The notes beneath the pieces are model-generated. The model saw nothing but the letters and a program-made list of their open reading frames with translations, was not told the DNA's origin and did not search any database. A DNA stretch of 64,000 bases from Lysobacter arvi. Lineage in GTDB: Bacteria > Pseudomonadota > Gammaproteobacteria > Xanthomonadales > Xanthomonadaceae. Location of the stretch: NCBI GenBank assembly GCA_031216755.1, contig JARUHG010000001.1, positions 558,001 through 622,000 on the forward strand, read 5' to 3'. How positions within the stretch are numbered: the stretch's first letter is position 1; each line of letters starts with the position of its first letter. Both the position numbers and the translations under genes were made by a program. Shown here piece by piece: positions 33,612 to 42,364 of this stretch.

Positions 33612-34133
33612 TCAGGGCGCAGCGCGCTGTTTCGCGGCCAGCTTCGCGAAGGAACGGGCCGTCGCACGGGCGTCCTCGACGCTCGCGCCATTGAGGCGCG
33701 CCTGCGCATACGCGGCGAACACCGGCGCCAGCGGCGGCATGTCGCGCGGGGTCATGCCCTCCGTCGCGAACAGCGCGGCATCGAGCACGTCGATCACGTC
33801 CTCGTTCCGCTCCTTGCCGATGGCGTTGCGCGTGGACAGCGCCAGGTCGGCGACACGGTCCTTGCTCATGCCGAAGCGGCCGGACGCCCGCGTCAGCGCC
33901 GCATCGGCGCGCTGGATGCGGGGCGAGTTCGCCGGCTGCGTGCGTCCGGTTTCCTCGTTCAGCATCCGATGCCCAGGCGACATGCCGCGTTCGACCAGCG
34001 CGCCGGGCGGTGCCTGGTGACTGTCGCGTCGATCGAACAGCGAGAACATGAGGAGCGCAAGTGCGGCGAGGATCGCGATGCCCAGCAACGTGGCGCGATG
34101 CGACATGCCGCGGATCCGGTGGCGTGCGGTCAT
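33612..34133 (-). CDS. Membrane-anchored hypothetical protein of the Slam-like operon
   Basis: A 173-residue protein with a single N-terminal transmembrane helix (about residues 13-33) and a periplasmic, helix-rich remainder. No family is recognised. The arrangement of charged helices (SKDRVADLALSTRNAIGKER, then ARLNGASVEDARATARSFAKLA) suggests a soluble helical domain. Its ATG overlaps the stop of the DUF6491 gene by 4 bases. That gene in turn overlaps the TPR-barrel gene, so all three are translated together and presumably work together. Confidence 0.7.
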   Translation of the reverse strand: MTARHRIRGMSHRATLLGIAILAALALLMFSLFDRRDSHQAPPGALVERGMSPGHRMLNEETGRTQPANSPRIQRADAALTRASGRFGMSKDRVADLALSTRNAIGKERNEDVIDVLDAALFATEGMTPRDMPPLAPVFAAYAQARLNGASVEDARATARSFAKLAAKQRAAP

Positions 34134-34591
34134 GGTCCGGTTTCCCCGGTGTCGTCGAGATCGCGCAGCGTGCCGGGCGCTTCGGCGGCGGCATCGCGGA
34201 TCGGCCTGATCAACAGGATGGGGCAGGGGGGACGCTGCATCGGTCGGGCGCCCGGCATCGACATCACGCGGACCGCGTCGTGCCGTGCGCGCACGCGTCC
34301 TGCGTCGCGAGTGATCTGGATCGAACTCGCGGCGTCCAGACCGGTGCAGGGCGAGGCGAATTCGAGCAGGAAGCCCGCCTCGCGCCGCGGCCACACCACC
34401 AGCGCCTGATCGCCCAGTGCTTCCCAGCGCATGTTGCGCGTGTACTCGATGCTCGCGACCGGCGCGCCAGCGTGCTCACGGTAACGTGCAAGACGCGCTT
34501 GCGGGTCGGTCGGCGCATGCGCGCAGGCGCACAGCAGCGCGAGCAGCGCGACGGCGGAAAGTGCGGCGGCGTCAGAAATCCGTGCGGACAT
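34130..34591 (-). CDS. DUF6491-type lipoprotein (second paralogue)
   Basis: A 153-residue predicted lipoprotein. The lipobox is LLCAC (lipidated Cys23 likely), followed by the DUF6491 pattern LARYREHAGAPVASIEYTR, WEALGDQALVVW, FLLEFASPC and GRVRARHDAVRV. The C-terminal part is unlike the paralogue at 29409. It starts inside the end of the TPR-barrel gene (20-base overlap) and its stop overlaps the next start (ATGA). If the barrel is a Slam-type translocator, this lipoprotein would be the obvious candidate for surface display; that is inference from position only. Confidence 0.8.
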   Translation of the reverse strand: MSARISDAAALSAVALLALLCACAHAPTDPQARLARYREHAGAPVASIEYTRNMRWEALGDQALVVWPRREAGFLLEFASPCTGLDAASSIQITRDAGRVRARHDAVRVMSMPGARPMQRPPCPILLIRPIRDAAAEAPGTLRDLDDTGETGP

Positions 34592-35909
34592 TCAACCAGA
34601 CCTCCGTGGAACTGTAGTTCAGTGCGACCACGTTGCTCTGGTCGCGGATGTACACGAGCTCCGGCCGCAGCGACCAGCCCTGCGCGAACGACCAGACGAG
34701 CCCCGCGCCGCCTTCGTAGAGGTTGTCCTCGCGGCTGAAAGTCGCCGCATCGTCGCGTTCGTCGGGATGGAAGCGCACGTCGTCCGCGCTGAAGTCGTCG
34801 CGTTCCCACCAGAGGAAGACGAAGGCGTCGAGCGAATCGCTGAAGGTCCAGTCGAGATTGGCGGTCGCGCCGAACACGTCCGAATCGCCGTCCGGGCGGG
34901 AGGTCGCCGTGTTTCGGCCGGCGTGTGCGGTGACGCCGAAGGTCGCCGCGCCTTCGTTGAACGAATGCGACCAGCCGACGCTTCCGAGCGTGGTCGTGCG
35001 GCTGCGGTCGCGCAGCGGTCCGGCCGGGTAGCGCCTGCGTTGCACGGAGAGCCCCGCCGTCCACTGGGATTCGACGTCGAGGTTGTGCGTGTAATCGACG
35101 AAGCCCGCCACGTCGTTCCGGTAATCGCCATCGCCGCGGTAACTCACGCGCCCGCGCAGGCCGCCGGAGATCCGGCTGTCGCCGAAGCCATGGCTGGCCG
35201 CAGCGCTCCAGCGCAGGTCGCGATCGTCGCGCGAGCCGGCGTCGTATTCGCGATGCCGATAGTCGACCGTGGCGTCGAGTGCGGTGTCGTTCCCAAGCGC
35301 GTGGCTGACACCGCCACCGGCGCGCAGGTTGTAGAACGTCTCCCGACGATCGCCGCCGCCGTACGTGTTGGTGCCGCGCGTGGAGTTGACCCGGTAACGG
35401 CCGATGCCCGTGACGGCATAGCCGAAGACCGCGGTGCGCTTGCCTTCCTCGAGCGCTTCGCGCGCCGCCTCGTCGTAGATCGCCGACTGCGTGAGCAGAT
35501 CGGGGGGAAGATTCTCGAAGCGGATCGCGAGCTCGAACTGGTTCACGGCATTCGCATGTTCGCCCAGTGCGTGATAGACGCGTCCCAGCGCGAGGTGCGC
35601 TTCCGGGCGGTCCGGGTCAAGCGCGATGCTTCGTTCGAGCGCACTGCGTGCACGTTCCGCGTCGCCGGCATCGAGCGCTGCGCGCCCGAGCAGGTAGAGG
35701 AACGCCGCATCGTGCGTGCGCGCCGGTTCCAGTGGTACGAGCAGGTCCAGCGCCTGCGCAGGCAGATGCAGATCGATCAGCCGCCGCGCCTCGGACAGGT
35801 CGGCCTGCGCATGTGCCGGCGTCGCGACGAGGAGCGCGCCCCACATGCCGCAGCACAGCAACACGAGGTGGCGCTGCGATGTGCCGGTGGAAGCGCTGGG
35901 GCCCTGCAT
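34572..35909 (-). CDS. TPR plus beta-barrel outer-membrane protein, Slam-like
   Basis: A 445-residue outer-membrane protein. A signal peptide ends near AHAQA (about residue 35). Residues about 38-150 hold TPR-like helical pairs (AFLYLLGRAALDAGDAERARSALERS, then RPEAHLALGRVYHALGEHANAVNQFELA). Residues about 165-445 form a beta-rich barrel ending in LNVRTDF. TPRs followed by a barrel of about 270 residues is the layout of Slam (DUF560), which delivers surface lipoproteins across the outer membrane. Slam is about 490 residues. Identity is by architecture, not by motif. A very strong AGGAGGAG ribosome site precedes the ATG. It heads the operon with the DUF6491 lipoprotein and a membrane protein. 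Confidence 0.7.
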   Translation of the reverse strand: MQGPSASTGTSQRHLVLLCCGMWGALLVATPAHAQADLSEARRLIDLHLPAQALDLLVPLEPARTHDAAFLYLLGRAALDAGDAERARSALERSIALDPDRPEAHLALGRVYHALGEHANAVNQFELAIRFENLPPDLLTQSAIYDEAAREALEEGKRTAVFGYAVTGIGRYRVNSTRGTNTYGGGDRRETFYNLRAGGGVSHALGNDTALDATVDYRHREYDAGSRDDRDLRWSAAASHGFGDSRISGGLRGRVSYRGDGDYRNDVAGFVDYTHNLDVESQWTAGLSVQRRRYPAGPLRDRSRTTTLGSVGWSHSFNEGAATFGVTAHAGRNTATSRPDGDSDVFGATANLDWTFSDSLDAFVFLWWERDDFSADDVRFHPDERDDAATFSREDNLYEGGAGLVWSFAQGWSLRPELVYIRDQSNVVALNYSSTEVWLNVRTDF

Positions 35910-35983
35910 GGCTCCTCCTGACGCGACGGCTCGACGCGATCGGCCTCCTGGCTTCGCGCGTTCGTGGCTATCTGGCGAGGGTG

Positions 35984-36002
35984 TGCGTCAACGGTGCGTC
36001 AA
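35984..36002. promoter_or_regulatory. Tandem TGCGTCAA repeat upstream of arcD
   Basis: TGCGTCAA occurs twice with 3 bases between (35984-35991 and 35995-36002), an 11-base period close to one helical turn. It lies about 160 bases upstream of arcD and 75 bases upstream of the divergent TPR-barrel gene. I found no ANR/FNR-type TTGAT-N4-ATCAA dyad. A regulator of one of the two genes could bind here. Confidence 0.3.
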
Positions 36003-36160
36003 AAAAGGAACCGGCCACCGCGTGCCGAGCGGCCCATTACCGCGGGGCGCATTCACGTCGGCCGCCCCGAACCTTCCCACCATTCTTCACGAACCCATGA
36101 CGGCGACAGGACCATCGTCGCCTGCGCTGCGTCTGTTCAGCTGACCGACAGGATGTTGCC

Positions 36161-37579
36161 ATGGCGTCTGCACAGAAGATGTCGCGGGCACAATTGACCG
36201 CGATGGTGGTCGGCGGAATGGTCGGCGCGGGCATCTTCTCGCTGCCACGCACGTTCGCGGGCGCGACCGGTCCGCTCGGTGCGGTCATCGCGTGGCTGAT
36301 CGCGGGCACCGGCATGTACATGCTCGCGCGGGTCTTCCAGTCGCTGGCCGAGCGCAAGCCCGAACTCGATGCGGGCGTCTTCATGTACGCGAAGGAAGGT
36401 TTCGGCGACTACCCGGGCTTTCTCTCCGCATTCGGTTACTGGATCGGCAGCTGCATCGGCAACGTCTCGTACTGGGTGCTGATCAAGTCCACGCTGGGCG
36501 CGTTCTTTCCCGTGTTCGGCGATGGCAACACGGTCATCGCCATCGCGGTCGCGTCCATCGGCATCTGGTCGTTCCATTTCATGATCCTGCGCGGCGTGCA
36601 GCAGGCTGCGGCGATCAACAAGATCGTGACCATCGCGAAGGTCATTCCGATCATCGTCTTCATCGTGATCCTCGCTTTCCTGTTCCAGGGCGACATGTTC
36701 CGCTTCAACTTCTACGGTGGCGACCTCACCGACAGCGTGTTCGCGCAGGTGCGTTCGACGATGCTGGTGACGGTGTTCGTCTTCCTCGGCATCGAGGGCG
36801 CCAGCGTGTACTCGCGCTATGCGCAGAAGCGCGAGGACGTGGGCATCGCGACCCTGAGCGGATTCTTCATCGTCACCACCCTGATGGTGCTGGTGACGCT
36901 GCTGCCGTACGCGGTGCTGGAGCGCTCGCAGATCGCGGGGCTGCGCCAGCCGTCGATGGCGGCGGCGCTGGAGGCGGTCGTCGGGCCGTGGGGCGCGGTG
37001 TTCATCAGCATCGGGCTGCTGATCTCGGTGCTGGGGGCCTACCTGGCGTGGTCGCTGATCTGCGCCGAAGTGCTGTTCGCCGCAGCGAAGAACCGGGACA
37101 TGCCGCGCGTGTTCGCCACCGAGAACCCGAACAAGGTTCCGTCGGCCGCGCTGTGGGCGACGAACATCGTGATCCAGCTCATCGTCATCACGACGTACTG
37201 GTCGCGCGATGCGTTCGCGCTGATGTTGAACCTCACCAGCGCGATGTCGCTGATCCCGCTGCTGCTGGTGGCCGGCTACGGCTACACGATCGCGCGCCGG
37301 GGCGAGGGCTATGCCGCTACCGATACCCGGGGGCGCGACCTGTTCATCGCGATCGTGGCCGTCGTCTATACGATCTTCCTGCTCTTCGCCGGCGGCCTGA
37401 AGTTCATCGTGCTGTCGGCGGTCCTGTATGCGCCGGGCACCGCGCTCTACGTCTGGGCGCGTCGCGAGCAGGGCATGCCGGTGTTCGATCGCGCCACCGA
37501 CTGGGTGATCTTCGCCCTGGCCGCGGTCGGCGCGGTGCTCGGCATCTGGTGGATCGCGACCGGTTACATCGCCATCTGA
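36161..37579 (+). CDS. arcD: Arginine/ornithine antiporter-type amino acid transporter ArcD
   Basis: A 472-residue APC-superfamily transporter with 12 hydrophobic segments. It opens AMVVGGMVGAGIFSLPRTFA, whose GxGIF-type unwound helix binds the substrate amino group. The arginine deiminase pathway uses ArcD to exchange arginine for ornithine across the inner membrane. The assignment rests on family resemblance and on the neighbour: arcA follows 51 bases downstream with the same orientation. Related basic amino acid/polyamine antiporters (ArcD, YdgI/AdiC-like) are hard to separate by eye. Confidence 0.9.
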   Translation: MASAQKMSRAQLTAMVVGGMVGAGIFSLPRTFAGATGPLGAVIAWLIAGTGMYMLARVFQSLAERKPELDAGVFMYAKEGFGDYPGFLSAFGYWIGSCIGNVSYWVLIKSTLGAFFPVFGDGNTVIAIAVASIGIWSFHFMILRGVQQAAAINKIVTIAKVIPIIVFIVILAFLFQGDMFRFNFYGGDLTDSVFAQVRSTMLVTVFVFLGIEGASVYSRYAQKREDVGIATLSGFFIVTTLMVLVTLLPYAVLERSQIAGLRQPSMAAALEAVVGPWGAVFISIGLLISVLGAYLAWSLICAEVLFAAAKNRDMPRVFATENPNKVPSAALWATNIVIQLIVITTYWSRDAFALMLNLTSAMSLIPLLLVAGYGYTIARRGEGYAATDTRGRDLFIAIVAVVYTIFLLFAGGLKFIVLSAVLYAPGTALYVWARREQGMPVFDRATDWVIFALAAVGAVLGIWWIATGYIAI

Positions 37580-38884
<1,305 letters not shown>

Positions 38885-38891
38885 ACCGTCG

Positions 38892-39182
38892 TCAGCGACT
38901 GCGCGCGTGGCGGGCAGCGCCGTCGTGCGGCAAGGACATCCTGTCCGGCGAACGGATCCGGGCGGCGGGCACGGATTGCGCGAGCGCGCACGCCCACCCG
39001 CTTCGCTTGACGATGTCGCGGACCTGGAACCATTCGATTCCATCGGCGAAGCCGCTCGCGTACCAGCAGTACGCAAGGCGTTCTTCCACGTCGGCCCAGC
39101 TCGGGCCCAGGTGCAGCCGGCCCTGGCGGCCGAGCGCTTCGAGGTAGTAACGCTGCATCGCAGTCAATCGAACGGCGTTCAC
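38892..39182 (-). CDS. Small hypothetical protein, paralogue of the one at 14285
   Basis: A 96-residue protein starting with GTG at 39182, preceded by a near-perfect GGAGGTG Shine-Dalgarno 5 bases away. The first 65 residues match the 68-residue product at 14285-14491 (shared T..QR..LE.LGR, HL, W..VE..L...WY.S, W..V..I). The last 30 residues are basic and may be a species-specific tail. No known family is recognised and no localisation signal is present. The gene is convergent with arcA, 7 bases apart, and divergent from the MarC-family gene. Confidence 0.7.
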   Translation of the reverse strand: MNAVRLTAMQRYYLEALGRQGRLHLGPSWADVEERLAYCWYASGFADGIEWFQVRDIVKRSGWACALAQSVPAARIRSPDRMSLPHDGAARHARSR

Positions 39183-39421
39183 GGGGCACCTCCGAGTCTG
39201 CCGGGCGAATCATGCGCCGCCCGATGTCGGAAATGCGTGTGCCGGCCGGCGAAAACGCCCGGCACGGTTCGTGCCATGTTCGTGGTTCGAGTGCGGCCGG
39301 ACGCGCGCACGCGGGCCCACCGCACGCCTTCGATGTACGCTGCACGACATGGCGGCGGCCCGGTGCGCAGCCGACCCGCTCGCCCCTGCGGTCTTCGCCA
39401 CCGCGTCGAGGAGATGGCCTC

Positions 39422-40090
39422 ATGTGGGAGTTGATGAAAGCGGTCGGTATCGGGCTGGCGATGCTCTTGCCGCTCACCAATCCCGTGTCCACCGTCGCGG
39501 TGATGCTCGGTCTTTCGCGAGGGATGACCGAGGCGCAGCGCAACCGACAGGCGTTGCTGTGCTCGGGCTACGTCCTGGCGATCATGGTCATCGCCTTCTA
39601 CGCGGGGCAGGCGGTGATGGGCGTGTTCGGCATCTCCATCTCCGGCTTGCGCATCGCCGGCGGCCTGATCGTCGGCTTCATCGGCTTCCGGATGCTGTTT
39701 CCCGAGGAGCGCGACGCACCGGAAGTGGAGCATCGCAGCCAGGAACTGCAGCGCCACCAGAAGCACGACATCGCGTTCATTCCGCTCGCGATGCCGACCA
39801 CCGCCGGCCCCGGCACCATCGCGATGCTCATCGGCACGGCCGCCACGATGTACGACGAGCAGCCGTTCTCGCCATGGGTGATGCAGGTGGCGCCGGTGCT
39901 GGTGTTCGTGCTGGTCAGCGCGATCCTGCTGCTGTGCCTGCGCAGCGCGAGCGCGATCATCCGCCTGCTCGGGCAGAGCGGCGTCGATGCGCTCTCGCGG
40001 TTGATGGGATTCCTGCTGTCCTGCATGGGCGTGCAGTTCGTGATCAACGGCGTCCTGGACATCGTGCAGGACTATCCGCTGGTGAACTGA
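39422..40090 (+). CDS. MarC-family integral membrane protein (UPF0056)
   Basis: A 222-residue inner-membrane protein with six hydrophobic segments, the size of E. coli MarC (221). The [17 protein letters not shown] opening, [16 protein letters not shown] and the [19 protein letters not shown] motif are the hallmarks of the family. MarC was once linked to multiple antibiotic resistance, but its real function is unknown. The ATG at 39422 follows GAGGAG at a normal distance. An in-frame upstream extension exists but is not membrane-like. It stands alone, followed by an imperfect hairpin at 40148-40180. Confidence 0.92.
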   Translation: MWELMKAVGIGLAMLLPLTNPVSTVAVMLGLSRGMTEAQRNRQALLCSGYVLAIMVIAFYAGQAVMGVFGISISGLRIAGGLIVGFIGFRMLFPEERDAPEVEHRSQELQRHQKHDIAFIPLAMPTTAGPGTIAMLIGTAATMYDEQPFSPWVMQVAPVLVFVLVSAILLLCLRSASAIIRLLGQSGVDALSRLMGFLLSCMGVQFVINGVLDIVQDYPLVN

Positions 40091-40147
40091 CGCGTCCATC
40101 GACGGCGGAATCGGGCCCGGCAACGCAGCGTAGGCACGGAGCGCGCC

Positions 40148-40180
40148 AGGCTTCGACGAGGCGAGCCGCGTCGAACGCCT
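40148..40180. terminator. Hairpin between the convergent MarC and alpha/beta hydrolase genes
   Basis: AGGCTTCGACG (40148-40158) pairs with CGTCGAACGCCT (40169-40180), with one bulged base, around a 10-base loop. It is placed 27 bases from the stop of the hydrolase gene and 58 from that of the MarC gene. No U-tract is present on either side. Confidence 0.35.
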
Positions 40181-40206
40181 AGCGGCCGGATGGCCGTCGC
40201 ACGCCG

Positions 40207-41148
40207 TCAGCGGAACGACGCACGCACTTCGAGGACGGTGCGCGCGGGATCCTGCAGGTGCGGGTAATGGCCGACGCCGGGCAGCACGTCGAGTTGCAGC
40301 CCGGCTTTCCTCGCGAACTCCACGCCCATGTCCGGACGGATGTAGATGTCGCGCTCGCCCCAGAGCACGCGGACGGGCGTCTGCAGGCGCGCGAGGTTGG
40401 CTTCCAGGAAGCGCTGGTCGCGCGTGAAATGGGCGTAGTAGTGGGCGAACGCATCGGCTGCCGTCATGCCGTCGCGTTGCCAGTTCTGCGCGACGTCCCC
40501 GGCGAATTCCGGCGACAGGTCGAACTGCGACTCGCGCGGGAGATCGCGCCGGTAGAAGTTGGCGAGGATGTCCGCGCGGTTGGCGTTCATCGCCGCATGC
40601 GTCGCTTCGGCGGCGCCGGGGTTCTTCAGGTTGCGCAGGTTGTCGTGCATGTACTGCGGCCGGTCGAACGGCGCGAAGTCGCCGACGATGATGCGCCGCG
40701 CGATCCGGGGTTCGTCCAGCGCGAGCAGCAGCGCCGGCAGCGCGCCGATGTCGGTGGCGTAGATGGTCAGCTTCGAGGTGTCGAGGCGTTCGTGCGCGAT
40801 GTACGCCTTGAGCACGCGGGCGTAGTCGGCGGGTGCGTAGCCGAAGCGATCCGGCGAGGGACGCGAGGACTGCCCGTAGCCGGGCCAATCGAAGGCGTGC
40901 ACCTCGTAGGCATCGCCCAGCGAAACGGCGACGTCCTTGAACGCGAGGCTGGTCTCCGGGAAGCCGTGGAGGAAGAGCACGGCGCCTTGTGGATCGGCCT
41001 TGCGAACGACCAGCCGGCGCACGGTGATGTCGTCGTCGAGGCGGACGAAGCCGGTTTCGGGCGCCGCCGCCGTCGTGGCGACGGGCTCGGCGCCGACGGC
41101 GGGCGCGCTGGCGATGGCGGTTGCGAGCAGCAGGCGGGTGAAGGTCAT
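40207..41148 (-). CDS. Exported alpha/beta hydrolase with Asp nucleophile (epoxide hydrolase/dehalogenase type)
   Basis: A 313-residue hydrolase with a signal peptide (ends near VGA|EP, residue 20), so it is likely periplasmic. The oxyanion motif HGFPETS is at residues 61-67, and FDWPGYGQSSRP follows. The nucleophile elbow reads IYATDIGA, putting aspartate (Asp133) where esterases carry serine, as in epoxide hydrolases and haloalkane dehalogenases. The catalytic histidine is His294 in GVGHYPHLQDP. Substrate is unknown. It comes after the AhpD-like gene on the same strand with a gap of 194 bases, so co-transcription is uncertain. Confidence 0.85.
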   Translation of the reverse strand: MTFTRLLLATAIASAPAVGAEPVATTAAAPETGFVRLDDDITVRRLVVRKADPQGAVLFLHGFPETSLAFKDVAVSLGDAYEVHAFDWPGYGQSSRPSPDRFGYAPADYARVLKAYIAHERLDTSKLTIYATDIGALPALLLALDEPRIARRIIVGDFAPFDRPQYMHDNLRNLKNPGAAEATHAAMNANRADILANFYRRDLPRESQFDLSPEFAGDVAQNWQRDGMTAADAFAHYYAHFTRDQRFLEANLARLQTPVRVLWGERDIYIRPDMGVEFARKAGLQLDVLPGVGHYPHLQDPARTVLEVRASFR

Positions 41149-41342
41149 GATGGCGGTCCGGTTCGGTCGATGGCGCGCGGCCGGCGGTTCTGCATCGCCG
41201 GTCCGCCCTGCCATTGGATGCTTCCCGCGTATCCGGGGTATGTCCGCATCGCGCCGTTCATGTATCGCCGTGTACGCACGGGCGCTTGCGCCCCGCCGGC
41301 GGGTCGATGGCCGGCGGGCGGAAACGAAGGGATCGCGAACTC

Positions 41343-41798
41343 CTACGCCTCGGCGACCGCCTGCGGCGTGCGACGGAAGCTGATCGCCATCCGGTTGTAC
41401 GTGTTCATCAGGCCGATGGCGATGGTGAGGTCGACCAGGTCCTTCTCGCCGAACACCGCGAGCGCCGCCTGGTAGGCGTCGTCCGGAACGCCGGTCTGCG
41501 CGACGAGCGTGACGGTCTCGGCCCATGCGAGGGCCGCGCGTTCGCGCTCGCTGTACAGCGAACCCGCTTCCTGCCAGGCCTGGAGCAGCGCGAGCTTCCC
41601 GAGCGGCACGCCGCGGCCGGTGAGTTCGCGCGTGTGCAGGTCCAGGCAGTACGCGCAGTTGTTGATCTGCGAGATGCGCAGGTAGACCAGATCCACCAGT
41701 TCGGCGGGCAGGTCGCTCTGCATGACGTGGCCGTAGACGCCGCCAAGCGCCTTGAGGCCCTTGGGCGAGATCTGCGTGTAATCCAGACGCTGGGTCAT
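41343..41798 (-). CDS. Carboxymuconolactone decarboxylase (AhpD-like) protein
   Basis: A 151-residue all-helical AhpD-type protein. The signature is NNCAYCLDLHTRE, with Cys48, Cys51 and His55, the CxxCxxxH arrangement of the redox-active AhpD core. Such proteins are alkylhydroperoxidase-like thiol enzymes despite the family name. The ATG at 41798 is chosen because TGAGGAG precedes it and the family begins there. It is 10 bases after the cupin gene and probably co-transcribed with it. A second AhpD-like protein is encoded at 44299. Confidence 0.93.
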   Translation of the reverse strand: MTQRLDYTQISPKGLKALGGVYGHVMQSDLPAELVDLVYLRISQINNCAYCLDLHTRELTGRGVPLGKLALLQAWQEAGSLYSERERAALAWAETVTLVAQTGVPDDAYQAALAVFGEKDLVDLTIAIGLMNTYNRMAISFRRTPQAVAEA

Positions 41799-41808
41799 GG
41801 CGGTCTCC

Positions 41809-42240
41809 TCAGTGCGTGCCGGTGGGGGTGGTGAGGCGGGCGGTCTCGTCGTCATCGACCACGAACACCGCGAGCAGTTTCGCCGGCTCGGTCCGGCTGG
41901 CATTGCGGCTGACCGGATGCAGCGACGCCGGATTCTCGTGGAAGCTCTCGCCGGCCCGGTAGACGCGCGCCGGCCCGTCGTCGACCTTCGATTCGATCTG
42001 CCCCGAGATCACGTACGCATAGATGAACGCCGATGGCGCATGCGCGTGCGGGGCCGAGGCCGCGCCCGGCGCGTAATCGACGACGACCGCGACCAGCGAC
42101 TTGCCCGGGACGTTCGGTAGCGTTTTCTCGAAGTTGACGGTGGCGGTCTCGCCGACGCCGTGGGCGACTGCCGGCGCGGCGCTGGTCAGCGCGAGCACGG
42201 CCAGGGCCGGTGCGAGCAACGAATGCGGTTTCAGCTTCAT
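41809..42240 (-). CDS. Exported cupin-domain protein
   Basis: A 143-residue single-domain cupin with a signal peptide (ends AVA|HG, about residue 26). The first cupin motif is APHAHAPSAFIYAYVISG, supplying two histidines for a metal, and the second is FHENPASLHPVSRNAS. A glutamate (IESKV) may add a ligand. Function is unknown; exported cupins of this size are often found with AhpD-like genes, as here. An AGGA ribosome site is upstream. It is the first gene of a cupin-AhpD pair. The MocR-type regulator lies 124 bases upstream on the same strand. Confidence 0.88.
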   Translation of the reverse strand: MKLKPHSLLAPALAVLALTSAAPAVAHGVGETATVNFEKTLPNVPGKSLVAVVVDYAPGAASAPHAHAPSAFIYAYVISGQIESKVDDGPARVYRAGESFHENPASLHPVSRNASRTEPAKLLAVFVVDDDETARLTTPTGTH

Positions 42241-42364
42241 GGCGCGATCCTGCAGGGGAGAGGAGGGCATCGTGCAGGCGCAGGCCGGTTCCGAAGGAGG
42301 CCAATCCCGTGATTTTTCGGAGGCCGTCGGGCCGGTCGCGGCGGCGGAACGGACCATGCCGCGA

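Noticed and set aside
35910-36160. An anaerobic FNR/ANR box before arcD
   Set aside because: I searched for TTGAT-N4-ATCAA and close variants and found only a direct repeat TGCGTCAA.
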